Notes under the pieces: generated by a model | What the model saw: only the letters and a program-made list of their open reading frames with translations | Told to the model about the DNA's origin: nothing | Databases searched by the model: none | DNA from: Trichobilharzia szidati | Taxonomy: Eukaryota > Platyhelminthes > Trematoda > Strigeidida > Schistosomatidae | Reading direction: 5' to 3' | Length of the DNA stretch: 64,000 nt | Assembly (NCBI GenBank): GCA_944472155.2 | Contig: OX235279.1 | Coordinates: forward strand, 147,520,199 to 147,584,198 | Translations under genes and position numbers: made by a program | In this document: positions 32,501 through 44,574 of the stretch, in pieces | How the letters are laid out: each line of letters begins with the position of its first letter | How positions within the stretch are numbered: the stretch's first letter is position 1

Positions 32501-33283
32501 TAATCCCCAATCATATTTTTGCTCTACCATTTTTTTCGTTTTGTTTATTTAGTTTGTATACTGTTCCCGGTATTATTTCACTCGTTCCACTTATCATTCT
32601 AAATCAATTTTGTTTTGCAACGTTAAATTCTACTTTATCAAATTTCACACAATGTTAAGTAACTTTTTTAATTTTATTCTATTTACCTACTAATCCTATA
32701 ATTGCACCCGTCCTCTTCCAAGTTCTATACATCCCATGAATTATTCTATATATGATATTAATTGTTTTGCCACTTGACATGCAACTGTGATTATAATCAC
32801 AAATATTTAAATTGCATTTCATACTATTATTATTTTATGCATTCACACTTACGATTCAATTCTCTCACCGGACTTAATTTCTTAAATATATATATATATA
32901 TATCATTGTACAGCTTGATAATAAATTAGTTGAAAAGAGTCTCTTCACTGAATCACTTCTTTTCTATATGTCCTAATGGAAATTTCCCATTAATTAAAAA
33001 ATAGCAAAGTGTAAATTTACATGGTGATGACAAATGGAAGTACAATATGTATTTCGGTACTTAGGTAGCATTGGATGAAAAAAAAACCTGAAAAAAGACA
33101 TCCAGTTGGTGAGTGTGACTCACGAAGTAACCGGCATCACTTTATTTTACGACAGTCAGGACGCTAAACAAATTAATGATACATCGAAGAGATGTTTAGA
33201 TTAAAGATAAACTTAAAAACCAATATAGTGTGTGTGTTTTGTATTCAAAATAAGTTTATTACGTATTCTTTTACAATAAGACT
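32500..33283. other. T-rich downstream stretch and spacer
   Basis: Probably the 3' untranslated part of the family C copy up to about 32750, then a (TA)n run at 32885-32903. No other feature. Confidence 0.4.
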
Positions 33284-33470
33284 GCGTCAGCGGTTCAGCA
33301 CTAGACTGCCCACCAACTACGAACGTGGTCTGGGTTTTGATCCCCGGCTGGAGGTAAAGCCGGTAGAGAAGGATTGTTGCGCGTGAGGCTAGCAACCTAA
33401 CTCCATAAAATTAAAACTTGACAGCTCTAGCTTGAAGCCCTATGTTCCAATCAGAATAAAGCATTTTTTA
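33284..33470 (+). mobile_element. tRNA-derived SINE, shortened and diverged
   Basis: Head GCGTCAGCGGTTCAGCACTA, box B GGGTTTTGATCCCCGG, GTAAAGCCGGTAGAGAAGGA, GTGAGGCTAGCAACC, and the terminus AGCTTGAAGCCCTATGTTCC. Part of the middle is deleted compared with 57779-58009. Confidence 0.8.
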
Positions 33471-33694
33471 AAATAATACAGTTTCGGTTTTCACTGCTGT
33501 TTTCATAATGGTATGAACAAGGGAACGAAGAAAACTACACACGGACAAACCGCCAAAATATATGACTCTTACGGTTAGTCTACGGCTGAAAATATATTTC
33601 TGTGTAAGAAATATCTATCATAAAGCTAATCAACAGATCTCCCGGCAATGTTATCTATTTAGTGTTGCTTAGTACTGAAATACACGATGTGAGT

Positions 33695-33830
33695 TTCGTC
33701 ATGTGTTACTTGTCAGCTGAACACACCTGCAACTTAGGTAATAATGGGGTCTAAGTTAAAAATTAACCCAGTATCCAAAGTTACAGATATGAAAGAGTCA
33801 TCCATTGGACTATAAAGCCATAAAAGCTAT
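33695..33830 (-). repeat. Decayed Sm-alpha-type fragment
   Basis: On the minus strand a decayed tRNA-like head (AGTCCAATGGATGACTCTTT, ATACTGGG) is followed by the linker and a hammerhead start reading CTGACAAGT. Invariant G8 is changed and the rest of the core is absent, as in the fragment at 45-165. Confidence 0.5.
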
Positions 33831-33949
33831 CTGTTGTACAAAAGGTAAACCGTTATTCATTTTAATAGTAAACTCCTGTTGTTGATTTATGTGCACTAAA
33901 TTGACTGGTAAGTATTTCACAGTGGCCTCAGTAAATGTTTGCTCTAAAA

Positions 33950-34150
33950 TTGCATTCGACTGAGTTTTAGAGGAAGCACTGGCCCAGTCAGAAGCGCCAT
34001 AGCTGAACACCTTGCCAACATCTCAACTGACTCGTCATCCAAAGTTTTATACAGAGTATGTTCTGCAATATTCCTTTTTCAAATGTGTCAAAAAGGCGGT
34101 GATATGTGTTCAAAAGAAACTAGTCCATCCTCTACATTTACCATGGATCT
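33950..34150 (+). pseudogene. PLE family C endonuclease C-terminus, decayed
   Basis: Across two plus-strand frames: SAIAEHLANISTDSSSKVLY, then KKAVICVQKKLVHPLHLPWI. Both blocks match the family C order (AIxEHL...VxY, then LCVQKKxV...LPW). A T-rich stretch follows, as in the copy at 32204. Confidence 0.6.
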
Positions 34151-34708
34151 AGTTCTTTTTGATTCCTTAGTTTCCGTCCTTTTGTTTTTCCATTCCCTTC
34201 CTTTTTCATTTCATTTAAAAAACCTGTTATTTCACTTTGTTTCTAATTTCATCCCTTTCATACCTCTATTCATTAAGAAGTTTGTTTCACTTTTAAAGCA
34301 GCTACTTTATAATCCTGTGTAATATTGTTATTAAACCCCATGTAATCTATATTCATGCCTTCAAACTTTCATATCAAGTTGAAACCTAGTATCACCTTTA
34401 ATCTTTTTCGTTATTATGTGGAATTAAATAGTGATTAAATCTATGTAAACTTACGAATACAAACACATTTTTGAACAACTTTTGAGAATGAAATGGCTGA
34501 AAAGATATCTCCCCTGAACTTCTTGTTCTTTTCCCTCAAATTATAAATTTTTCACATAGTTTTTGGTAGTAGTCATATTGTCTGCACATAAAGAAATGAC
34601 CTATCATTTAGACTCAGCATGGAATAGATCTATGGCTCATGAACATGTACATTCATCTCAACTTGTACTAGAAGTTCGATTTCCTGTGTTAAACTGTTTC
34701 GTTGGTCT

Positions 34709-34931
34709 GAGATGGTTGGAGGCAATAGGCAGGAAGCCTTGGACCTAGGTTCCACGAACCTGAATAGCTCAGTGCTTACGTCCCTGACTGCAGAATTGGG
34801 TGAACCGAGTTTGAATTTCATAAGGGACATGAGTTCCTTCAAGTTTGCGAATACGCCTTGCTGACAAGGGCCAACAAGTATGCAGCTTGGGTCTAAGGCT
34901 TCATTGCCGATCACCTCCAACCATCTAATAT
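34709..34931 (+). repeat. tRNA-like element bounded by ~40-bp terminal inverted repeats
   Basis: The left end (34709-34750: AGATGGTTGGAGGCAAT, AGGAAGCCTTGGACCTAGG) is the approximate inverted complement of the right end (34885-34931: TCTAAGGCTTCATTG, CACCTCCAACCATCTA). Between them lies a pol III-like core with box A AATAGCTCAGTGCTTA (about 34762-34778) and box B GAGTTTGAATTTC (34806-34818). A related copy is at 2681-2850. The combination is midway between a MITE and a SINE. Confidence 0.65.
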
Positions 34932-34945
34932 CAACCATTCAAAGT

Positions 34946-36845
34946 GAATCGAGATGGCGAGCCACCTAGAATAGTGGCCATATTGCAAACTTGACTGAAA
35001 GAATTCAATCTGCACCAAACAAAGGACTAGACACATTACACTATTTAATGATTAGTGTCCAATCGAAAATATTATTAAACTATTTCTAACGTCAAGAAAT
35101 GGAAGTAAGCCATTTTTTAGTATATAAGTGATGTACTTATAAAATATAAAGTAGTATCTGAAATAACTGCAGAAATGATTGATGTCTTCACCTCCAAGAA
35201 ACTCAATTAGTCTACTATAGTGAAAATTTAGTTAGGAATACAAAGTTTACTTTCAATAAGCTGAAGGTGTGAGCAGTTAATGGTAGCACTGAAAAGAATC
35301 ATATATATTTAAACAAGAGACAATGTTTATTATTTTTGACTGGTTCATTTGAACAACATGGTGACGTTATATGCGGCATAAATATACAGAAAGTTGTGTC
35401 AGTGAATAATTGAACGTTGAATTTTATGACGGGGATGTGAAAGTTCATATTCACTCGTATATTCACAAACAGAGTGAAACAAAGAATCAAAGAAATGAGA
35501 ATAAGTGTATATCTTTTACTTCTTTTAAATGATGGTTAGAACATTCATTCACCGACTGAATTTCAATTAAAATGTAAATATAAATTATATAAAAATTGAA
35601 TGTCTGGTTTGTTCCTTCTCATTGCATATCTTTTTGTTCTGGTTTTTAGATTTTCGTTCTGTGATAGAATCTTGAGTAACTGCAGTTGACTTTTGTCATT
35701 TTAGATGAAATTTTCAAAAAACAATGTATTTATCGCACTTACAACAAATCGGCTTTATTTGAAATTACATCGATTAATCAGTTCACAAATATATTTAAGA
35801 AGCTGACCATATATTTACATATTTTTCGAATCCTACCTATTGGAAACGAAGTGTTAAGATTTAGTAGAAACAAAATAGAGGTTTCATCCTTACTGAAGAT
35901 CACCAGCATTTAACATAGTGTTTATTGTTCAATATAATGTCAAAGATTCTAACACGAGTGACATTTCTAAACGTAGAACAACTGTGAGTGGAAAGTGTTC
36001 ATTTTAACTGTCACACCCCTAAAACTAGTATGAGTCAGTATTGCTAATTTGAATCAAGAAAGGGGAACAGAACTAAGTATATGACATATAAATCAGTCAT
36101 CACTTGGTTATGAAGTCACAGTAAGAGACTCATTTATTTCTTAACTGAATGAATTGAAACGTTTGCAAAGGAACAGAATAAAGGTAAGGTTTAGCAGTGA
36201 AGGTAATAGTAGAATTAGTAGTAGCAGTTCTAGAAAGGATAACAACAATAAAGAGTTCATGATGGTGAAGACTTCTTCCATGGGTGAATGATGCAGGTGT
36301 ATTTGTGTTCTTTGAGCTGGATGGCTTATTTACGAAGCATTAATTATTATTTTTTTCTAAATAGCATTTTAAGCGCCCACTTCAATAGAAAGTGAGCTTT
36401 TGGGATTCTCAATGAGTTGGATAGCGGTCTATTTTGGTTTACTTGGATTGGTTATTTATTAGAGTCTTTTCTCACCCCCTCGTTTCCATCCGTCGGTAGT
36501 GATTATTTTGTTGTATATTGTGTGCAAATTAAGTTAAGATGTAACAGATTGAAAAAATGTGGATAGAGGGTATATGATATTCGTTGTTATAATCAATTTC
36601 GTATTTCTCAACAAATGAAAAATAAAACGACATTGTTTGTAACTAACATTTCATGCCAGATTCTAAAGCTTCCCGTAGTTGTATACCTTAAAAAGTTCAC
36701 GACGCAAATGTCACATACTATTCAGCAATTGTTTAATAGCAGCCACAATATACTACTCAAATTATCGGCATATTTCCATGATCAGTGTTGTTTAGGAAGA
36801 ATTTTAGGGCATAGTAATATATTTCTCCCAGTCAGATATACATCA
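34946..36845. other. Unannotated ~1.9 kb, repeat-poor
   Basis: AT-rich. No gene, tRNA-like boxes or window-internal repeats seen. Confidence 0.45.
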
Positions 36846-37030
36846 TGCGTCGGTAGACAGTGGTTAGGAAGCTCTCCGACCTTGCATATGGTCCGGGGTT
36901 CGATCCCCGGCCAACGCACACCAGATATCAATCGTCAGCCTGCTAAATCTGGGCTATCGATATCATATGCTGAAAATTCCATATATGCACCAAAATACTG
37001 TGTGGAATCAAGCTATAATAAAATTTTAAA
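36846..37030 (+). mobile_element. SINE with type B tail
   Basis: Head GCGTCGGTAGACAGTGGTTA, box B GGGGTTCGATCCCCGG, ACGCACACCAGATATCAATC, GTCAGCCTGCTAAATCTGGG, then TGCTGAAAATTCCATATATG, TACTGTGTGGAATCAAGC and an A/T-rich tail. The 3' half differs completely from the RTE-tailed SINEs that share the head. Confidence 0.85.
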
Positions 37031-37171
37031 AATGAATAAATAAATAATAATTACAATGTGTATGCATACACGAAATCATACTAAACAAGCATCATTGAAC
37101 ACACGCATTGTTCATCTTAGTAAAAAGTAATACAAGTGTATATTTGGCAGCGGCTAATATATGACTTCTTG

Positions 37172-37206
<35 letters not shown>

Positions 37207-37209
37207 TTA
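37172..37209. repeat. (TA)n microsatellite
   Basis: About 38 bp of TA repeats with one GTA interruption. Confidence 0.9.
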
Positions 37210-37521
37210 TCTAAGCATCAATGAGCAGTGATATTCTCTATGAAAAGCAAACCTAGAATTCATTACTTCTAGAAAAACGATATTTCTAACCAGTAGACCA
37301 GTCAGTTACGAAGTTTATTTTTGGTAGAATATGTATCCGTTTCAAGTCTTAGTGAGAAATTTATTATTTAGTAGATTACTGGTATATTCAGCTTATAAAC
37401 CTCAAATAAGATGAAAAACGTATATCCTGCAAGTCACTGATAGACATTAAGATGAAATTATGGACAATAACGAAAGAGTTATTTATAGAGTCTACATTCT
37501 AAATGACACTAATCACCTCAT

Positions 37522-38444
37522 TTCATCCAATGAGGAAACAGGCATAAAATGGACTCACACAAAAATCTTGGAGGATCTGGACTTCGCCGATGATACATGT
37601 CTGATTTCCCACAAACTGGAAGATATGCAAGCGAAAAGCAACAAGTTGGCAGAAGAAGCATCCGGAGAAGATAGGACTTCAGGTGAACATTGAGAAAACA
37701 GAGGTGATGAAGATTCCTGGGCAACACCACCAACAGCAACAACAACAACAGACAACAATCAGCATAAATGGGAGGAACCTGAAAGAAACAATCTCCTTCA
37801 CCTACCCAACTAGGAAGCATCGTCTCAACTACAGGCGGAACTGACGAGGATATCATAACAAGAATCGGAAAAGCAAGATAAGCTTTCACTACTCTCAAGT
37901 CTGTATGGAGGTCAACAGCACTCAGCATCAAAATGAGAATAAGATCCGGATTTTCAACTCCAATGTGAAGTCAGTGCTACTATACGGATCAGAGACTTGC
38001 ACTGCGCGTCATAAAGAGCATCTCAAACAAACTACAGACCTTTATTAACAGTTGTCTTCGCTCAATACCACTCAAGATCAGATGGCCAGCCAGAAAAGAT
38101 CAGCAACAGAGATCTCTGGCAATGAGCGAAACAACCAGGAACCGATTGTGAAACAAATAGGCCGGAAGAAATGGAGATGGATTGGCCATACTCTGAGGAA
38201 ACAAGCCATCAAGTGACATCACTAGACAAGCCATCGCTCGAGTGGAACCCGAAAGGGAAGCGGCGAGTTGGTCGTCAGTGCGAGGTTGGGTGACATGGAG
38301 GTGGTCATGTGAAGAGGAGATAAAATCGTGTGGGCAGATTTGGAGCCAGGTGAAAACTGTAGCAGAGAATCGAACGCAATGGGGACGCACGGCTGAAGCC
38401 CTATGTTCCTCTAGGAATTAAAGGAATCAATAATAATAATACCT
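37522..38444 (+). mobile_element. RTE-type LINE (SR2-like), best preserved copy, 5'-truncated
   Basis: It starts near EETGIKWTHTKILEDL and contains the intact catalytic box LDFADDTCLISH (about 37571-37605). Next come KLEDMQAKSNKLAEEAS, a glutamine-rich stretch and SINGRNLKET. The 3' domain has NSNVKSVLLYGSETCTARHK and KKWRWIGHTLRKQ. It ends GCCCTATGTTCCTCTAGGAA and then AATAATAATA at 38432-38444. One early frameshift and several stops break it. Only the back of the RT, the C-terminal domain and the 3' UTR remain. Confidence 0.92.
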
Positions 38445-38459
38445 CATTTCATCATTAGC

Positions 38460-38725
38460 TGACATTGGTTAGAAAAACCAGTGGAAAACTTGAGAGTACT
38501 GAACAGCCGTTTCTTCCCAGTTTGGGACTCTACATCGGTAAGCACCAGCCATAGTGGTTTGGACCCAGGACCTTCTGGTTAAAAGGCGAACAACTCGTAG
38601 ACCACTAGACCATTGAGATTTTATCCAGTTGCTTACCCATGAATTTCAACTTCTGTTAATTCACTACATAGCGTGACCACTACCCAATATCATCGGCGAG
38701 TATCTGTCCTCTCACAGCTGTCTAG
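38460..38725 (-). repeat. Second tRNA-like SINE family, monomer
   Basis: Minus-strand blocks: GAGGACAGATACTCGCCGAT, ATTCACAGA-like joint, a tRNA-like part with GGTCTACGAGTTGTTCGCC and CCAGAAGGTCCTGGGTCCA, then GAGTCCCAAACTGGGAAGAA, ACTCTCAAGTTTTCCACTGG, CTAACCAATGTCA. It is a diverged copy of the units at 57 and 59 kb. Confidence 0.7.
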
Positions 38726-40630
38726 TACTTTCAGGTTCTTTAATGGTTCTCTAATCTTTGTCAGCTCATCAAATCAAATACCTGCAAACAAGCACTTGAA
38801 TACTAATTACTTCAATCACATGAAATCAGTAGGTATTTGTAAGTATCAAAATGTAACGGGAAAACAGCTACTGCGAAAATCCCTTGCAGAATGCACTCAT
38901 CTGAAATTGAACACACACAGGAAGACAGATGAGAAACATCTCAGAGCAATAAGCGATTCTACGGCTGCAGCTTGCAGAAAAAGTTGTTGAAAATAATTAC
39001 TTTTTTGTTTTAAATAAGTGTTTCTTTTTTCTTCTTTTTTTGGTGTTTTTTCTAAATTCAGAGTATAATTAAACTTCTTTTTCTCGTTTTATTCTGACAG
39101 TTCACTCAACACATTAAACCAACATAGAATATAAGTAACTGACTGGTCACGTTGGCGTAGTTAATGTGAATAGAACGTGATTTAATTAAAGGTATGAAAA
39201 ATGTGTAATGCATCAGCCTACTACAAATTATGAATCTGTTTCAGTTCAGTAATGACTAATCATTTACACTTGTGTATGTAATATACTTTGCTATCCAAAT
39301 ATGGAATTGTTTAAAGAAAACTTCATAAAGAAAATAATCTAGAATGAGTGTGTCTGGTGCAAACTGCACATAAGATTGGATTAAAAAAAAAGAACTAGCA
39401 ACTTTGAGACAGTAAAAGAAACTGGATATATTAACACGAAGTTTAAAGCTGTTGTATTTCGACCCTCTTAACAGTACTCACTTATCATGGAACTGTATAT
39501 TTAGCTGCCGAATGGATATATTTGATCGTATATGTGAAGCATAATATCCACTGAATTATGCTTAAAAGCATGTTGAAGTCATAATAGTTGGTACTGACTG
39601 TAGATATCAGATGGGTGAGAGATAGAAATCACTGAATTTTTTTAATTCTACCACAGTAATTAAAGTTTATGCGATCTCTGTAGGGCCTACAGTCAATAGA
39701 TTACTTTCTTGACACATTCTCAGGTGTGACGGAAATTACTTTGAAGTCCAATTGATGGATGTGGAGTCTTTTCGAAAGTATGTAATTTTGCTGCTTCAAA
39801 CATCCTATCCTTTGTATATCTGAAAACTCTACATCAACACGACAACAAATAATTAACAGGAAAGCATACATCTACTCAACATTTATAACGTATGCGAGAA
39901 TATAAAATGCAACCGGTAGAAGACACTGAACGTAGGTTTTCTGCACACAGACACTCTTCAGTAATGTCCACCTGAAAGCACAAGCTAGCTGATACTCTGG
40001 TAATAAACTCGCATTCGTACTTCCTACTGTTACAGTTGATAACACTGGTTGCTAACATTCTGTGTGAACATTTTACATGCATTGATTGGTCACCATGGCG
40101 AAGCCAATATAATATTAAATCAATCTTAGAGCTACGCATTAATTTTACACTATGTTTACCAAACCAGGCAACTTTTGACGTGATGGATTTTGAATTAAGA
40201 TTTAGAATTGATTTACTTGTAAAGACTAGATAAAATGACACTAAATACTCTCAAAACAAACTTTAATGTAATTCATTAGTGCCATCCCTGTCCCTGACAA
40301 AGTTTGAATTTCATTTATTACCTCGTATTAGGTCTGCAAAGTGAGACAAAAATGTTTCTAGTTGACAATGTGAAAAAGTTTTTTTATTTTTGCAAAAACG
40401 TATTCATAAAGTAACCGCGTATTTTTACATCAAACTTCAGCTTTTCGGCAACAACCGTGATATATATGATTATAATAACGTAAATATATTCAGTCTTTAT
40501 TGGTGCAGATACTTTGGATATTATCTTAAAGCTGGATAAACTTATTCATATTTTCTATGAAACTAACTGAAGCAGTCTTGGACTGGCAGGTCGTCATTAA
40601 AATGTAATCACTGAAATAAGCGTCGAATTT
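38726..40630. other. Unannotated ~1.9 kb
   Basis: Two ORFs of about 100-120 codons (38673-38990 plus; 39876-40241 minus) were considered. Neither shows motifs, splice context or repeat similarity. Confidence 0.4.
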
Positions 40631-40631
40631 G

Positions 40632-40699
40632 CTACGAAATTTAAACCAGTCTCCTTGAGATTATTAGTTCGGCGCTCTACTAGCTGGGCTATGAGAATC
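40632..40699 (-). repeat. tRNA-like pseudogene, closest in form to an elongator methionine tRNA
   Basis: Minus strand: ATAGCCCAGCTAGTAGAGCG (D-arm and box A), an anticodon arm GAACTAATAATCTC, then GGTTTAAATTTCG as box B. The layout is a compact tRNA without the extra SINE segments of the other families. The anticodon reads AAT where CAT is expected for methionine, and the acceptor ends do not pair well, so it is a pseudogene or an old SINE head. Confidence 0.4.
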
Positions 40700-41139
40700 A
40701 TCTGTTATTTGGGTCATAATAACGCTACAATCTGATTGATTTATGCGTAGGTGTTATATGAATGAGTCATTCATACACACACAGACACAAGAACACCCGT
40801 TTAGTATCCTAATCACGCTAGTAACTTCTCATCCTTTCAGTTCAAATCGTAATGCATTAGAGGCGGAAGAGCAGGCTATTAGTTGATAATGATTCACGGA
40901 CTACTATTAATATGAAGAGTGATAAATGATAGTTAAATCATTTTTTTATTAAAGTATAATATATTTTATACCACTTCAGCTCTGCCTACTGGATATATTT
41001 ACTAAAATTGACACTGATAATACTTTTCCTTAACCTTATACGACTATTCATCTACCTGATTTTGAAGTGTGAAGTATAAAAATCACTATGAATATATAAA
41101 TGCAATGAATTAATTCACCAGAATACCCCGGGGAGACAG

Positions 41140-41360
41140 ACAATAAAATGATATCACGTGCCAAGCCCTCTACTAGAATTCCAATGGAAAGTTACGATTG
41201 GGGTGTCTAGGGGTAAGATGGTGGACATCACGTAAAGAGGAAAAGAAATCTTGAGGGCAGGCAGGCCAGCAGTTGAAAGTGCTTGTAGAGGACCGAGTGC
41301 AACGCAGCCATGCTCCACACGTAATGTACGAGAAAAATAAGAGTAATAATTTGCCACTAA
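41140..41360 (+). mobile_element. RTE-type LINE 3' end, decayed
   Basis: The blocks ATATCACGTGCCAAGCC, GAATTCCAATGGAAAG, GTGGACATCACGTAAAGAGG and CAACGCAGCCATGCTCCACA correspond, in order, to the end of the 37522-38444 copy (CATCACTAGACAAGCC, GAGTGGAACCCGAAAGG, GGTCATGTGAAGAGG, CAATGGGGACGCACGG). It is followed by AATAAGAGTAATAA. Confidence 0.55.
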
Positions 41361-42879
41361 CATCATTAGCATGACATTTAGGATATTTCCGATTCCTCCT
41401 AAAAAGAAAGTATAAATTGATACAGTTATTGAATATATATATATATATCACTAGGGTGTAACCAGTGTCATCTGTAGAGTTCTTGGGACTGCTGACTAAA
41501 TGCAATGTAGCCACAAATCAAATTGTTCTCCATTACGGTACACTTTTGATTGTTGTCAAGCGATTGGAGGCAGTGGACATTCGTTGACAGATATATCCTC
41601 ACACCAAAAGGAACTGATGCCCCTTCGAAGGTTCTAACTTGTAACATGCAGTTTTGCAGTCATCGACATTAAGCGGGATATATCCTTCGGTATCTGGGTT
41701 ACTAAAATAATTCTTTTTGTCATCATTATGTTTCAAACAGTATAATTATTTTAACTCACAACTTCAGGTCACATGTTTGCATTCCTTCTCATCTTCAAAA
41801 TACAACAAAATATATAAGTGCATCACAATATAACATTACATTCATCATCAAGTAAATCAATATCTCAGTATTGTAGAGTTATTGATGTCAATCTAAAAAT
41901 AATGAGTAAGGTAGAGGAGATTTCAAATTTATGTGAAGTACCTGTTCAAAAAGGCGTATAGAGGAAGTGAATGTATACTTTTCTCCGTTGTTTCTAAAAT
42001 GTCCTCCTGGTAATCAAATGCACTATTTTGTCAAAAGAAACCCACTTTTTCACATTTCCAAGGGATGGTTTCAAGAGAAGGACAACAACTATTCAAACCT
42101 ACTTTGTCTTCAGCTTAGGATTCAAGGAATAAGGTATGGCATTGAATTAGAAATAAGGAAGGTGAAATGAAATAACACAGATCAGCATCAATAACATTGA
42201 AGTATGATAGGAAAATGAGTACCATTAGCTAGATTCGAAAAAATTAATCTATTAAAGTCCCAAATCCTTTTTCCTCAACCGTAAAGAGAACCTGCTTGAT
42301 TGTTAATTATCAAATTAAAACAATCAGTGCAAGTATACGGGTATATATATATATATATGTATAAAGAGAGAGATTGTAACGAAGTGAAATAAGCACATAT
42401 GATGCGTATATGAGCAAGAAATATCTCATAACAGTGAGACGATTAAAATCGTAACAGAATTCCTGAAAGATTCAGAGATTAAATTAAGGCCCTAGAAGAA
42501 AGAAAGAATCTGAAGGGCGTTAATCGATAAGCATTTATATGCAACGTTCTAATTGACAAAATACCCTTCTCACATTAATCAAAGTTGTTTTTTCTAGGCA
42601 AATGAAGCAGTTTCCAACTGCTTATGTCAATCAGCAGTGTATACGAAGTTTGTAATTCCACTTCTTTTGTTAATTACCACTTACAGTATTAACTGAGTCA
42701 CTTGGTGTGTTTATGAAAGAAATCGTAATGAACTTTGAACTTCAGATATATGCAATTTGCATTTTGACGAGTTGTATTCTATGTCAGCTAATTGTAAAAA
42801 ATTAGTATTTTGAATGGTAATGATGAAGAAATATAGTATGGTAGATATAGATGGTTTAATTGAGTAGCTTTGATACTTG
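41361..42879. other. Unannotated ~1.5 kb with two (TA)n runs
   Basis: Microsatellites at 41432-41448 and 42341-42362. A short stretch at 41560-41700 has some tRNA-like texture but no box pair I can support. Confidence 0.4.
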
Positions 42880-42955
42880 TATTTTATATTTCACAATGAA
42901 TGAAAAATAAAATGATATTCTTTTTACTGACGTTTCGCTTTTTAATGTCATCAAA
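42880..42955 (-). repeat. PLE family B flanking repeat, inverted relative to the body
   Basis: On the minus strand: TTTGATGACATTAAAAAGCG, AAACGTCAGTAAAAAGAATA, TTTTTCATTCATTGTGAAAT. It matches the plus-strand repeats at 23.3 and 44.1 kb. It adjoins the plus-strand body, so repeat and body point in opposite directions. Confidence 0.75.
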
Positions 42956-43870
42956 GTTACAATATGAAGATGATTCTTTTGTAGTGCTAAAACGAGGTCT
43001 ACACAGTTCATTTCTGGAGAAAATAAAATGTCTATCTCCCAGAATCCAATTTACTTCGGAAGCAGAATCAGACGTCGGTGAACTACCATTTCTAGACTGT
43101 CTAGTTAAGAGGAAGGAAAATGGACATTTTAGTATACCTATATTAGGAAAGAAAACGCACTCCAATAAATTTCTAGACTTTGGATCATCACACCCCATCA
43201 ACGCAAAGGTATCAGTTGTTTCAAGTCTTCTTAGATGAGCACATTCTCTGATAATGAATGAGAAAGAAAAAGAAGAAGAAATATCAAACATTACTGAGAC
43301 TCTCAAGCAAAAGAACTTCATCAACAAATTCAACAATGACATTAAGTATGGTCGAAAACGCATTTCGAAACAAAGACCTCAACAGTTGTCATTCCATTTA
43401 GAGCAGAGACGTCAGGCGATATCAGAAGAGTACTCAATAAGCTCGACATTAGAATTTTCTTCAAAACATCACACATACTGCGAAACAACCTTGTCCATGT
43501 AAAAGACTAAATCCCTAAAGATCCTCTATCTATAAAATAAAATGCTTGGAACGTGACGCAATATACATTGGACGAACATCTCGAGAAATCAAAATCAGAA
43601 GAAATGAACACCGTAGAGCATCTCTTCGACCACCAAGAAATCCGGTTGAACTAGAAAAGCTTGAAAAATCATCAGCGATAGGTCTACACGCTATAGAATC
43701 AGGCCACAAAATTGGTTTTGACAATATAAATAATTCAGAAAAATTTCAGAAATCACAAAGAACGTCTAACATTATCAGAAGCACTTCATATCAAGTGGAA
43801 TCCAAATTGTCTGAATAGGAATGATGGACTAAAACAGAATTTGACGTGGTTACAACACCCTCCCCCATGA
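42950..43870 (+). pseudogene. Penelope-like element family B: RT end plus GIY-YIG endonuclease, broken
   Basis: The plus frame begins SKLQYEDDSFVVLKRG, just past the place where the RT palm would end. Conserved PLE connector motifs follow: RIQFTSEAESDVGELPFLDC, SNKFLDFGSSHP, then, after a stop and frame change, SGDIRRVLNKLDIRIFFK and LRNNLVHVKD. The endonuclease part reads DAIYIGRTSREIKIRRNEHR, SSAIGLHAIESGHKIGFD. The catalytic Tyr of YIG and the following Arg are present, but stops at about 43237, 43500 and elsewhere interrupt the ORF. The N-terminal RT is absent. Confidence 0.85.
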
Positions 43871-44059
43871 AATGACAAAATCAACACTAATGCGATTAGC
43901 AAATTCGTTATGTAAACACACGCTGCTTTTATAATATGACACACTTATCAAATCCAACAATCCACACCTGGTTTTGTTATCTTTACCAATTGGCCCATTG
44001 TACAAGGCAAAACTGACCCCATACTGAGTAACGATGATTAAGTTGCTATGTAAAAGCTA

Positions 44060-44245
44060 AGATTTTGTAAATTCTGGTTTAATAATATTTTGATAAGGCT
44101 ATTAGCACTAAATAGCGAAACATCAGTAAAAACAGCAATATCGTTTTGTTTTTCATTCATTGAGAAATACAAAAAACCTTTGTTATAATGAATATCATAT
44201 AACCGATGCCCAATTTTTTTCAAACTGTTAAAAGTGAACCTGGTT
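44060..44245 (+). repeat. PLE family B flanking repeat, downstream
   Basis: Order as at 23236-23440: TTTGATAAGGCTATTAGCAC, AAATAGCGAAACATCAGTAA, TTTTCATTCATTGAGAAATA, AAAAGTGAACCTGGTTTTG. Helix II GCTATT/AATAGC is perfect and followed by GAAAC-ATC. Confidence 0.78.
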
Positions 44246-44574
44246 TTGAAGGTATATAGCTTGGATAGTTATCTGTAGAGACAGACAGTTATATCATTCA
44301 TGGCGCAAAGAAAAAACTAACTTCACATTAGAGGTTGCGTTCATGATGTTGTTAAGAAAGACAATGATAGCTTCGCAAATAAACCATCTAACAAGGTGAA
44401 ATACGACACTAAAATCAACCATTCTAGCCATAAACTCTTCTCTATTTATTTCAAAGTTATCATCAGTTATACAACAAGTGAAATCTCTAAGCACCTATGA
44501 ACTTCAAAACCGTAATCATTTTTAGCTGTTAACTACCATAAGTGTGTTATAAAGTAACTATAGTAAAACATTTT

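Noticed and set aside
36615..37043. 142-codon plus-strand ORF, the second longest in the window
   Set aside because: Its second half runs straight through a type B SINE (36846-37030), and the first half has no motif.
37518..37931. 137-codon minus-strand ORF
   Set aside because: It is the antisense of the RTE reverse transcriptase at 37522-38444. The plus strand carries the FADD motif.
39876..40241. 121-codon minus-strand ORF and a shadow on the plus strand
   Set aside because: No motif, repeat similarity or splice context. Left unassigned.
42884..43363. 159-codon minus-strand ORF, the longest in the window
   Set aside because: It is antisense to the PLE family B body, whose plus-strand frame has conserved PLE motifs.
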